Shown here in pieces: positions 1-8,303 of a stretch of 64,000 nucleotides of DNA; the stretch's first letter is position 1, and each line of letters starts with the position of its first letter. Made by a program: the position numbers and the translations under genes. This stretch comes from Pontivivens sp032464575 (GTDB lineage Bacteria > Pseudomonadota > Alphaproteobacteria > Rhodobacterales > Rhodobacteraceae). The stretch lies in the NCBI GenBank assembly GCA_032464575.1, contig JAWDKM010000002.1:310001-374000 (forward strand). Direction: 5' to 3'. The notes beneath the pieces are model-generated. The model did no database searches. It had not been told where the DNA came from and saw only the letters and a program-made list of their open reading frames with translations.

Positions 1-59
1 GGCTTCAGGCGAAGCTGGTAGGGTGATGGCATGGAAACGAACGGGCCTTGGAGGGCGAC

Positions 60-1127
60 ATGACCATCGATACCACCTTCTTCGACATGACGCGGCTCGA
101 ACGTGCCAAATGGGCCTTCACCACCCGGCGTGTGGCGCGTGGCGACGTGCGGGGTGTCAGCGCGGATCTGACCGACGCGCAGCCGGGCGACCTGATCCTT
201 TGCGAGATCCTCCAGATCGGGCAGCACGCGAAGATCCAGCTCGCCGACCGGCGGAATGCGACGAGCTATCCCGGGGACCTCGTGGTGCTCTGCCTCGGCG
301 ACCGCTACGCGCCGGACCAGTTCATGGCGCTGGCACGGCTCGACGGTCCGGTGGCGCATCTCGCGGCCGGGGGCGGCGTCGTCGGCACGGTGGAAGCGGC
401 GCACGACCGCATGAGCTCCCCCACGACACTGCGCCCCATCGGCCTGCTGACCGACCGCACGGGCGCGGCCATCAACATCGGCGCCTATGCCTTGTCGCCG
501 ATGCGCGCGCCGCAGGACGTGACGGTCATCGGGGTGTTCGGCGCCTCGATGAACTCGGGCAAGACCACGGCGGCCAGCAGCCTGGCGCACGGGCTGCAGC
601 GTGCAGGCCATGCGACGGTGGGGGTGAAGGCCACGGGAACGGGCGCCTTTGGCGACTTCAACGCGTTCGAGGATGCGGGCGTGCCCGCCATGGACTTCTC
701 CGATGCGGGCATGGCCACGACCTTCCGCATGCCGATGGAGCGGATCGAGGCGGGGTTCGAGACGCTGGTGGGCCATGCCGCCGCCGGCGGCGCGGAGGTC
801 GTGGTGGTGGAGATCGCCGACGGCGTCTTCCAGCCGGAGACGCGGGCGATCCTTGCCGGCTCCCGCATTCGCCGGCGCCTCGACGGGATCCTGTTCGCAG
901 CGCCCGATGCGCTGAGCGCACTGGGCGGGGCCCTGGTGCTGGAGCGGCACGGCCTTGCCCCCTTCGCCATCTCCGGCATGGTGACGTGCTCCCCGCTCGC
1001 CAGGGCGGAGGCTGAGCAGGTCACGGGCCTGCCCCTCATGTCGCGGGAGGATCTGTGGTCGGCGGAGGTCATCGAGCAGGTCGTGGCCCCGATCATGCGG
1101 AACCGCGCGGGCCAGCGCGCGGCATGA
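60..1127 (+). CDS. P-loop NTPase of unknown function
   Basis: A cytoplasmic protein of about 355 residues with no signal peptide or membrane segment. A Walker A motif, GASMNSGKTTA, sits at residues 161-171 (Lys168), and a hydrophobic strand VVVVE at 247-251 ending in an acid looks like Walker B. The P-loop resembles those of SIMIBI NTPases (MobB, dethiobiotin synthetase, DUF1611 C-terminal domain), but I cannot place it in one family. The N-terminal 155 residues form a separate domain of unknown type. I chose the ATG at 60 because GGAGG lies 5 nt before it; a TTG at 48 is the alternative. The stop overlaps the next start (ATGA), so it is probably translated together with the pseudo-ABC protein. 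Substrate unknown. Confidence 0.75.
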   Translation: MTIDTTFFDMTRLERAKWAFTTRRVARGDVRGVSADLTDAQPGDLILCEILQIGQHAKIQLADRRNATSYPGDLVVLCLGDRYAPDQFMALARLDGPVAHLAAGGGVVGTVEAAHDRMSSPTTLRPIGLLTDRTGAAINIGAYALSPMRAPQDVTVIGVFGASMNSGKTTAASSLAHGLQRAGHATVGVKATGTGAFGDFNAFEDAGVPAMDFSDAGMATTFRMPMERIEAGFETLVGHAAAGGAEVVVVEIADGVFQPETRAILAGSRIRRRLDGILFAAPDALSALGGALVLERHGLAPFAISGMVTCSPLARAEAEQVTGLPLMSREDLWSAEVIEQVVAPIMRNRAGQRAA

Positions 1128-2710
1128 GCCGGCTTCCGCGGCTCTGGGGTGGGGACCGCATCGGCGACGCGGTCCTCATTCCCGTTCTGGGCGTGGCGCA
1201 GGCCGTCGCCATGGGGATCGGCGCCTTCGCGACACGAGACGCGTTCACCGCGTTGCATGGCGGCGGACCTCCGGACCATGCGACCCTCGCGACACTGATC
1301 CTCGCCGGCCTCGCCACGGCGGGATTTGCCCTGGTGGCCGGCATCCGGTCGGAGGCGCTGGGCCAGAGCGTGGCGCGCGACATGCGCGTAGTGCTCTACG
1401 ACCAGTTGGCAGGCATGTCGCGGCGCGATGTGGAGGCACGCAGGCTCGGCGCGTTGTCCCTGCGTTTCGTCGGCGACCTCTCGGCGGTGCGTCTGTGGTA
1501 CGGGCGGGGACTGCCGCGCGTGGCTTCGGCGCTCGTGGTGCTGCCCGGCGCAGGCCTGGTGCTTTGGCTGCTGGAGCCGCGGATCGCGGGTGCCGCCATT
1601 CCGCCCTTGGCGCTGTCGCTGGCAGCGATGCTGGTCGCCGCCATGGGATTGCGGGCCCGGCACCGGCGGCTGCGGTCGCGGCGGGCGGGCATCTCCATCG
1701 CGATGATGGAGCGGATCGCGGTGTCGCCGGAGCTCGACCTGATGGGCCGCACCGGCTTCGAACTGAAGCGGCTCCGGGAGGACGGCGCGACGCTGCGGCG
1801 CAACGCCGTGTCCCGGCGGGGCCAGCAGGAAGTGCTGCGCATGATCCCGCAAGGCGGCGCGGCAGTGGCGGGCGCCGCGGTGCTGTGGATGGCGGGGATG
1901 GAAGCGATCGCGCCCGGAACGGCGGCCGCCGGCCTCTCCGTCCTCGCGATCCTCGTCCTGCCGCTGCGCGCCCTCGCGGACGCCTGGGACCAGTACTGCG
2001 CTTGGTGCGTGGCGCGGGAAAAGGCGCTGAACCTGCTCGCAAAACCCAGCGTCCGACGCGACATGGAGCCCCGTGGCCATCCGGTGCGGCTGCGTGCGAC
2101 CGGAACGCTGGAGGGGCGGTCCCTCGACGTGGAGATCACGGCGGGGGCTGCGGCGCGGTTGGCGAGGGGGGCGGGGGTGGCCCGCCTCGCCGCCGCGTTC
2201 GCCGGGCTCGACCCCGATCCGGCGCTGGACGTCCGCTATGACGGCTGGACGGCCCTGCCCCATGTCGTCCATATCGGCGACCGGCCGGTCGTGCTGCAGG
2301 GTACGCTGCACCGCGCGCTGACCCTCGGCCTCACCCCGCGGCCCGGCCGCCGGGAGACGTCGCGGGCAGCGCGGGCCTTCGGCCTTGCCTCGCTGCTCGT
2401 CCGGACCGGCGGGGTGAAGGGCCGCGTGGCCGAGGCCGGACGGGACGTGAGCGCGGCCGAAAGCCTGCGGCTGGACCTCGCACGCGCGGCGCTGGCGCAG
2501 CCGGACGTCGTGGTGATCGACAGCGCCCGCTTGGACGCCGATCCGGCGCGGGGCGCACTGCTGGCCGATCTGCGCGATCGGACTGACGCGACGCTGCTGG
2601 TGGTCGGTCCCCCGATCAAGGGGTTCGTGTTCGACCGCGAGATCGACCTACAATTGAGCGGAACGACACAAGTTCCCGCCCGGCCCCATACCGCCGCGGC
2701 GCAATCCTGA
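1124..2710 (+). CDS. ABC half-transporter-like protein with degenerate ATPase domain
   Basis: About 528 residues. The N-terminal 300 are hydrophobic, with five to six likely membrane helices laid out like an exporter-type ABC transmembrane domain. The C-terminal 200 follow the order of an ABC nucleotide-binding domain but lack its catalytic residues. The Walker A position (about 340-360) has no GxGKST. The signature reads VSAAESLRLDLARAAL instead of LSGGQ (about 443-458). Walker B reads VVVIDSARLDAD, with Ser in place of the catalytic Glu. The switch His is absent (VVGPP). The reading frame is intact and base composition matches its neighbours, so this looks like a maintained pseudo-enzyme and not a decayed gene. 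It overlaps the upstream NTPase gene and ends 9 nt before the histidine kinase gene. Confidence 0.7.
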   Translation: MSRLPRLWGGDRIGDAVLIPVLGVAQAVAMGIGAFATRDAFTALHGGGPPDHATLATLILAGLATAGFALVAGIRSEALGQSVARDMRVVLYDQLAGMSRRDVEARRLGALSLRFVGDLSAVRLWYGRGLPRVASALVVLPGAGLVLWLLEPRIAGAAIPPLALSLAAMLVAAMGLRARHRRLRSRRAGISIAMMERIAVSPELDLMGRTGFELKRLREDGATLRRNAVSRRGQQEVLRMIPQGGAAVAGAAVLWMAGMEAIAPGTAAAGLSVLAILVLPLRALADAWDQYCAWCVAREKALNLLAKPSVRRDMEPRGHPVRLRATGTLEGRSLDVEITAGAAARLARGAGVARLAAAFAGLDPDPALDVRYDGWTALPHVVHIGDRPVVLQGTLHRALTLGLTPRPGRRETSRAARAFGLASLLVRTGGVKGRVAEAGRDVSAAESLRLDLARAALAQPDVVVIDSARLDADPARGALLADLRDRTDATLLVVGPPIKGFVFDREIDLQLSGTTQVPARPHTAAAQS

Positions 2711-2719
2711 GGTCTGCCC

Positions 2720-4303
2720 ATGCGCGTCTCGACCCTGCTGATCGGCTATGCCGTCCTGTTCGTTGCCCTCACGCTGGGCAGTGCGGGCATGGCGATCTGG
2801 AGCACCGAGCGCGGGCGGCTGATGGAGGAGCGGATCGACCTGGCCGAGACGTCCTACCACACGCACCTTTCGCTCCAGTCCAACATCTACCAGCTCTTCA
2901 AGCAGCACGGTGACGCACTGATCATCGGCGACCGGGACGACGGCGCGCTGGAGGCGGTGATCCAGAACGCCATCGCGGCCGACATCGCGCTGATCCGCGA
3001 GACCATCGGGCGGGAGATCGAGCTGGTGGGCGAGGAGGAGATCGAGGAGCTCGCCCTCCTGGCCGAGATCGAACGTCGCGTGGAGACCGTGACGGTCGCG
3101 CTCACCCGCATCTCGAGCGGGGAAGCCGGCTCCGACCAGGCGCGTCTGCGCGCCCAGCTCGTCGACATCCTGGACCGCGAGGTCGACGTGCAGATCGCCC
3201 AGCTCATCACCGATGCCCTGGCCGAGGAAGAGGAGGAGGTGGCGGAGACCATGGCCGACGCCGCGGACTTCCGCGACCGGGTGCAGGTCGCCGCCCTGGC
3301 CGTCGGCGTCATCGCCGCCGTCGCGCTCGGCTATGCGATCTGGACCTTCAACCGCTACCTGCGCCGCCCGGTGCTGGCACTGAGCGACGGCGTGCGCCAG
3401 TACGAAGCGGAGCGCTTCGATCAGGACATCGCGGTGCGCGGCGGGCGGGAGTTCGAGGATCTCGGCACGCTGCTCACCAACATGGCGCGCAAGCTGCGCC
3501 AGCGGCAGCTCAGCCAGAAGGAGTTGAACGAGCGGCTGGAGACCGAGGTCGCCCACCGCACGCGAGAACTCGAAAAGCTGCTGCGCCAGTTCGAGATCTC
3601 GGAGGCCAACCGCCGGCGCCTGATGGCCGATATCAGCCACGAGCTGCGCACCCCGCTCACCATCATCCAGGGCGAGGCGGAGGTCACGCTGCGCGGCGGC
3701 CCGCAGGACACGGACAGCTATGTCGAGGCGCTCGCCCGCATCCGCGATTCCGCCCGGCATACCAACCGGATCGTCGACGACATGCTGCTGGTCGCGCGGC
3801 AGGAGGCCGACGAACTGCGGCTCGACCTAGAGGATGTCGACCTTTTGGGCGTCATCGACGACGCGCGGGGCCTCTTTCCGCGGGAGGTGCGGATGGAAAC
3901 CGGCCTCGCCACGCTGCGCGTCCGGGCGGACGAGATGCGGATGCGCCAGTGCCTGCTCGCACTCTTCAGCAATGCGGCGCGCTATGGCGGGCCGGACATC
4001 GTGGTCCGCGCCTTTCTGGAAGGGGGCCGCGCCATCGTGTCGGTCGAGGACAACGGGCCGGGGCTGACCGACGCGGAGAAGTCGCAGGCGTTCGACCGCT
4101 TCTTCCGGGGCTCGAACGCGTCGGGCGCCTCTGACCACGGCACGGGCCTCGGCCTGCCGATCGTGCGCGCCATCGTGAAGGCGCATGGCGGCGACGTGCT
4201 GCTGGAGGACGGGCGCGCGGGCGGGCTGCGCGTCTCGATGAGCTTCCCGGTGCCCAAGGCCGGCATCCGCCTCGTGCGCGGCACCGCCTCCGACGGCGCC
4301 TGA
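2720..4303 (+). CDS. Membrane sensor histidine kinase
   Basis: A 527-residue two-component sensor. A membrane helix (about 5-27) is followed by a mostly helical, Glu-rich sensor region (30-190), a second helix (about 193-213) and a HAMP segment (about 215-265). Then come a coiled coil and the HisKA dimerisation domain with the phospho-acceptor His307 in the motif SHELRTPL. The ATP-binding domain has the N-box SNAARYGG (Asn near 418), VEDNGPGL and GTGLGLPIV. It should autophosphorylate His307 and pass the phosphate to the response regulator encoded 180 nt downstream. The sensor domain is unfamiliar and the signal is unknown. The closeness of the pseudo-ABC gene (9 nt) suggests that protein may take part in sensing; this is inference. 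Confidence 0.93.
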   Translation: MRVSTLLIGYAVLFVALTLGSAGMAIWSTERGRLMEERIDLAETSYHTHLSLQSNIYQLFKQHGDALIIGDRDDGALEAVIQNAIAADIALIRETIGREIELVGEEEIEELALLAEIERRVETVTVALTRISSGEAGSDQARLRAQLVDILDREVDVQIAQLITDALAEEEEEVAETMADAADFRDRVQVAALAVGVIAAVALGYAIWTFNRYLRRPVLALSDGVRQYEAERFDQDIAVRGGREFEDLGTLLTNMARKLRQRQLSQKELNERLETEVAHRTRELEKLLRQFEISEANRRRLMADISHELRTPLTIIQGEAEVTLRGGPQDTDSYVEALARIRDSARHTNRIVDDMLLVARQEADELRLDLEDVDLLGVIDDARGLFPREVRMETGLATLRVRADEMRMRQCLLALFSNAARYGGPDIVVRAFLEGGRAIVSVEDNGPGLTDAEKSQAFDRFFRGSNASGASDHGTGLGLPIVRAIVKAHGGDVLLEDGRAGGLRVSMSFPVPKAGIRLVRGTASDGA

Positions 4304-4485
4304 ACCTTCCGCAAACCCGCATCAACCGAAGGCCGATCCCGCGTAAACCCGGCGAAGACGGGCGCTGAACCGCAAGCAGAGGCCCCTCGGCCCTTCGGAC
4401 GGATCGGTCCGTTTCACCGTGCGGATGATTGAGCCATATGGTCCGGCGTGCAGTCTGCCCTCGAAACACTCTACGAGGTGCCATG

Positions 4486-5157
4486 ATGAACGTCCTTCTG
4501 ATCGAAGACGAGGAGCGGGTGGCGAGCTTCGTCCGGCGCGGACTGGCGGCGGAAGGCTGGACGGTGCAGCACGCCCCCGATGGCGAGACCGGGTTGGAAT
4601 TGCTCGCGCAGGGCAAGGCCGACGTCATCGTGCTCGACCTGATGCTGCCGGGGATCAGCGGGCAGGACGTCTGCCGCAAGCTGCGGGCGCGCCGCGACGT
4701 AACGCCGATCCTGATGCTGAGCGCGCTCGACACCGCGGAGGAGAGAACGTGCGGGCTCAGGATCGGGGCCGACGACTACCTGCCGAAACCCTTCGACTTC
4801 GACGAGCTGATCGCCCGGATCGAGGCGCTGCACCGCCGGGCCACCGCCTTCGATGGGCACGCGGATGCGGAGGTCGTGGATTGCGGACGCATCACCTTCG
4901 ACCGCCGCGCCCATGTCGTGCGCGTCGATAAGGCGCCGCTGGACCTGTCCGCAAAGGAGCGGGAGGTGCTGCTGTTCTTCCTGTCCAATCCCGGACGGGT
5001 GCTGTCGCGCGAGCGGATCCTGAATGCCGTGTGGAGCGTGAACGAGGATCCCATGACCAACGTCGTCGACGTCTATGTCGGGCGGCTGCGCAAGAAGCTG
5101 GGCGAGCAGGGCCGGCGGATCGCCACCCTGCGCAACGTGGGCTACCGCTTCGAGTGA
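4486..5157 (+). CDS. OmpR/PhoB-family response regulator
   Basis: A 223-residue DNA-binding response regulator. The receiver domain carries the acidic pair in LLIEDEE at the N-terminus, phospho-acceptor Asp51 (VLDLMLPG) and the conserved Lys in LPKPFDF near 101. The C-terminal winged helix (about 130-222) ends in the usual VDVYVGRLRKKL and TLRNVGYRFE. It is the natural partner of the upstream kinase. Two ATGs lie in tandem at 4483 and 4486; the second has better spacing from GAGGTG at 4475-4480. The 182-nt gap from the kinase gene leaves room for its own promoter. Target genes are unknown; the NTPase and pseudo-ABC genes upstream are candidates. Confidence 0.93.
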   Translation: MNVLLIEDEERVASFVRRGLAAEGWTVQHAPDGETGLELLAQGKADVIVLDLMLPGISGQDVCRKLRARRDVTPILMLSALDTAEERTCGLRIGADDYLPKPFDFDELIARIEALHRRATAFDGHADAEVVDCGRITFDRRAHVVRVDKAPLDLSAKEREVLLFFLSNPGRVLSRERILNAVWSVNEDPMTNVVDVYVGRLRKKLGEQGRRIATLRNVGYRFE

Positions 5158-5232
5158 TTTTCCGTCTGTTGCACCGCAAAAAACCGTCATCGCGTCCCCA
5201 TATGCTGACGGGAGCAGGACGGTGGAGGCAGG

Positions 5233-5997
5233 ATGTTCTCATTGACGGGCAAGCGGGCGCTGGTCGTCGGCATCGCGAACAACCAATCCATCGCCTACGG
5301 CTGCGCGCGGGCCTTCCGGGCACAGGGGGCTGAGCTCGCCCTCACCTATCTCAACGCGAAGGCCGAACCGCATGTCCGCCCGCTGGCCGAGGCGCTGGGG
5401 GCGGAGCTGATCCTGCCGCTCGATGCAAGCGACGACGCGCAGATGGATGCGGTCTTTGCCGCCATCACCGAACGGTGGGGCGAACTCGACATACTGCTGC
5501 ACTCCATCGCCTACTGTCTGAAGGAGGACCTGCACGGCCGGGTCGTCGATTGCTCGCGGGAGGGGTTCGGGGTGGCGATGGACACCTCCGTCCACTCCTT
5601 CCTGCGGATGATCCGGCGGGCGGAGCCGCTGATGCCCAATGGCGGGACGTGCATGACGGTGAGCTTCTACGGCTCGGAAAAGGTAGTCGAACACTACAAC
5701 ATCATGGGTCCCGTGAAGGCCGCGCTGGAGAGCGTGACGCGCTATGCCGCCGCCGAACTCGGGCCGAAGGGGATCTCCGTCCACGCCCTGTCGCCCGGCC
5801 CGATGAGGACGCGGGCCGCGAGCGGGATCGGCCATTTCGATGAGCTGATGGAGCGGACGGCGGCGCGCACGCCGACGCACCAACTCGCCACCATCGACGA
5901 TGTCGGCGCCTATGCCGCGTTCCTCGCCAGCCGCGAGGCCGCGAACGTGACCGGCGCCGTGCACCCCATCGACGGCGGCTACCACGTCGTCGGGTGA
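5233..5997 (+). CDS. fabI: Enoyl-ACP reductase FabI-like SDR
   Basis: A 254-residue short-chain dehydrogenase of the FabI branch, which reduces trans-2-enoyl-ACP with NAD(P)H in the last step of fatty-acid elongation. The N-terminal nucleotide site has the FabI form VVGIANNQSIAYG, and the catalytic pair is Tyr155-x6-Lys162 (YNIMGPVK), the spacing typical of FabI (classical SDRs use Tyr-x3-Lys). A GGAGG-type site precedes the ATG. It ends 14 nt before the DUF3141 gene start and heads the block with pta and ackA. That context suggests a second FabI tied to acyl-CoA or polyhydroxyalkanoate handling instead of the housekeeping enzyme; this is inference. Confidence 0.88.
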   Translation: MFSLTGKRALVVGIANNQSIAYGCARAFRAQGAELALTYLNAKAEPHVRPLAEALGAELILPLDASDDAQMDAVFAAITERWGELDILLHSIAYCLKEDLHGRVVDCSREGFGVAMDTSVHSFLRMIRRAEPLMPNGGTCMTVSFYGSEKVVEHYNIMGPVKAALESVTRYAAAELGPKGISVHALSPGPMRTRAASGIGHFDELMERTAARTPTHQLATIDDVGAYAAFLASREAANVTGAVHPIDGGYHVVG

Positions 5998-6011
5998 GAT
6001 CGGAGGACATC

Positions 6012-8303
6012 ATGATCACGGGACACGGATCCGGCTTGGACGAGGACAGCCTGCAGCTTCAGGCCGAGCTGATGCACACGGCGATGGAGCGGCACGCCGC
6101 CCGCGCCCTGCACGACGCGCGGATGCGGCGGGGGCGCACGGGCGATGCGCTGGAACGGCTGCACTCCGAGGCCGCGCCCGCTCGACCAACCGCGCTCGCG
6201 ACCTCCTGGACGCAGTATCTCGTCGACAGCTGGCAGCGTGGGGTGCTGACGATGGATGCCCTGCGCAAGCGCGGCGACATCTTCATCGCGCATGAGGATG
6301 CGGGCGCGCCGCCGGTGCTGATCTACGACTACGAGGTCGTGGTCGACGGCCGCGACCTGCCCCGGCCCTGCAACTACATGCTGCTAGAGATCAGGCCGCC
6401 CGAGGGCGTAGAAGTCTTCGCCTGGAAGCGGCCTTACGTGATCATCGATCCACGGGCGGGCCACGGGCCGGGCATCGGCGGTTTCAAGACCGACAGCCAG
6501 GTGGGCGTGGCGCTGCGCGACGGGCACCCCGTCTATTTCGTGGCGTTCCGCCCCATACCGGAACCGGACCAGACCATTGCCGATGTGACCCATGCCGAGG
6601 CCGCCTTCCTGCGCGAGGTCCGCGCGCGCCATCCCGACAGCCCAAAGCCGGTCGTCGTGGGCAATTGCCAGGGCGGCTGGGCAACCGCGATCCTCGCCGC
6701 GACGAACCCGGACCTGACCGGGCCGATCGTCCTGAACGGTGCGCCCATGTCCTACTGGTCGGGCAAGCTGGGACAGGATCCGATGCGCTATACGGGCGGG
6801 ATCGCGGGCGGGGTGCTGCCCGCGCTCATGGCCTCCGACCTCGGCGGCGGCCTCTTCGACGGAGCGCATCTGGTGCTCAATTTCGAGAGCCTCAATCCCG
6901 GGCGCACGTGGTTCCGCAAGTATTACGATTTCTACGCCACCATCGACACCGGTGAGGCCCGGTTCCTGGAGTTCGAGAAGTGGTGGGGCGGCTTCTACCT
7001 GATGAACGAGGCGGAGATCCGATGGATCGTCGAGAACCTCTTCGTCGGCAACCGCCTCGGCCGCAACGAGGCGCGGCTGGAGACGGGGCAACCCATCGAT
7101 CCCAAGGCGATCCGCGCGCCGATCATCGTCTTCGCCAGCCACGGCGACAACATCACCCCGCCGGGCCAGGCGCTGAACTGGATCGTGGACACCTATGCCA
7201 GCGAGCGGGAGATCGAGATCCGCGGCCAGCGCATCCTCTACATGGTGCACGAGGAGGTGGGGCATCTGGGGATCTTCGTCTCCTCCTCGGTCGCGAAGCG
7301 CGAGCACACGCAGATGGCCTCGACCCTCAAGACGATCGAGGCGCTGCCGCCGGGCCTCTACGAGATGCGGATCGAGGATCATCAGGGCGAGGGGCACGAG
7401 AAGACCTTCGCCGTCAGCTTCGCCCGGCGGCAGTTCGACGACCTGCGCGCGGAGACCGGTCCGCGGCGCGAGGAGCGTGCCTTCGCCGCCGTCGCCCGCC
7501 TGTCGGAGAACCTGGCCGAGGCCTACGACACCACGGTGCGGCCGATGGTGCGGGCCTCCGTCACGCCGCGCGCCGCCGTGATGGCCCGTCAGTTCCATCC
7601 GCTGCGCGCCCAGCGCCGCGCCCTCGCCAGCCGCAACCCGGCGATGGGCGCCGTCGCGGGCCTTGCAGCACAGGTGCGCGACAACCGGATGGCCGCGGAT
7701 GCGGACAACCCCTTCGTGATGGCCGAGCGGCTGTGGGCCGACGCGGTGGAGGCGGGCTGGAACCTGTGGCGCGACAGCTCGGCGGCGATGGCGGAGGCGA
7801 CGTTCCTCGCCCTTTACGCCCATCCGCTGGCGCAATGGTACGGCGCCCCGCGGGCCGCGGCGCGGGTCCAGAAGTCTGAGGCGGAGCTCGACACCCTGCC
7901 CGAGATGATGATGGCGCTGGAGCGTGCCGGCCAGGGCGGGCTGGGCGAGGCGGTGGTGCGGATGCTCGTCCTGCTCGCCGACACCCGCCGCGACGTGCGG
8001 CGCGACCGGCTGCAGCGCTCCTCCGAACTGCTGACGACGCGCCCGCCCTTCGACGCGCTGGACCCCGCGACGCGCACCGAGATGATCCACACCCAGACCC
8101 TGATCGTGCGCGCGGACCCCGACGCCGCACGCGCAGCACTACCCACCCTCCTGCCGACACCCGGAATGCGCCGCGCAGCACTCGAGATGGTGCGCTTCGT
8201 CCTCGGCGATCCGGCGGAGATGGAGCCGGCGACCCTCGACCTGCTGACCCGGCTCGAGGCAGAGTTGGACGAGGCAGCGACCATGACGGAGGCCGCGCGA
8301 TGA
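6012..8303 (+). CDS. DUF3141 family protein, PHA-synthase-like alpha/beta hydrolase
   Basis: A 763-residue cytoplasmic protein. Residues about 75-460 form an alpha/beta hydrolase domain whose nucleophile elbow is GNCQGG, with Cys219 replacing the usual Ser, as in polyhydroxyalkanoate synthases. Asp379 (SHGDNITP) and His418 (VGHLGIF) stand where the rest of the triad is expected. The C-terminal 300 residues are helical and resemble no catalytic domain I know. I chose the ATG at 6012 because GGAGG (6002-6006) precedes it. The stop overlaps the pta fusion start (ATGA). The family is recurrent next to pta, ackA and fabI in alphaproteobacteria. A synthase or thioester-transfer role on hydroxyacyl-CoA fits triad and context, but no activity is established from the sequence. 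Confidence 0.85.
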   Translation: MITGHGSGLDEDSLQLQAELMHTAMERHAARALHDARMRRGRTGDALERLHSEAAPARPTALATSWTQYLVDSWQRGVLTMDALRKRGDIFIAHEDAGAPPVLIYDYEVVVDGRDLPRPCNYMLLEIRPPEGVEVFAWKRPYVIIDPRAGHGPGIGGFKTDSQVGVALRDGHPVYFVAFRPIPEPDQTIADVTHAEAAFLREVRARHPDSPKPVVVGNCQGGWATAILAATNPDLTGPIVLNGAPMSYWSGKLGQDPMRYTGGIAGGVLPALMASDLGGGLFDGAHLVLNFESLNPGRTWFRKYYDFYATIDTGEARFLEFEKWWGGFYLMNEAEIRWIVENLFVGNRLGRNEARLETGQPIDPKAIRAPIIVFASHGDNITPPGQALNWIVDTYASEREIEIRGQRILYMVHEEVGHLGIFVSSSVAKREHTQMASTLKTIEALPPGLYEMRIEDHQGEGHEKTFAVSFARRQFDDLRAETGPRREERAFAAVARLSENLAEAYDTTVRPMVRASVTPRAAVMARQFHPLRAQRRALASRNPAMGAVAGLAAQVRDNRMAADADNPFVMAERLWADAVEAGWNLWRDSSAAMAEATFLALYAHPLAQWYGAPRAAARVQKSEAELDTLPEMMMALERAGQGGLGEAVVRMLVLLADTRRDVRRDRLQRSSELLTTRPPFDALDPATRTEMIHTQTLIVRADPDAARAALPTLLPTPGMRRAALEMVRFVLGDPAEMEPATLDLLTRLEAELDEAATMTEAAR

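Noticed and set aside
1..26. Possible 3' end of an upstream gene (frame ending at TGA 24-26, residues LQAKLVG)
   Set aside because: Only eight codons are visible and two other frames are equally possible, so no gene can be supported.
485..2311. 608-residue open frame on the minus strand
   Set aside because: It runs antisense across the NTPase and pseudo-ABC genes and is Arg/His/Pro-rich with no recognisable domain; long antisense frames are expected at this GC content.
1124..2710. Decayed pseudogene
   Set aside because: No stop or frameshift occurs in 528 codons, and the start is coupled to the upstream gene; loss of motifs looks selective for the ATPase site.
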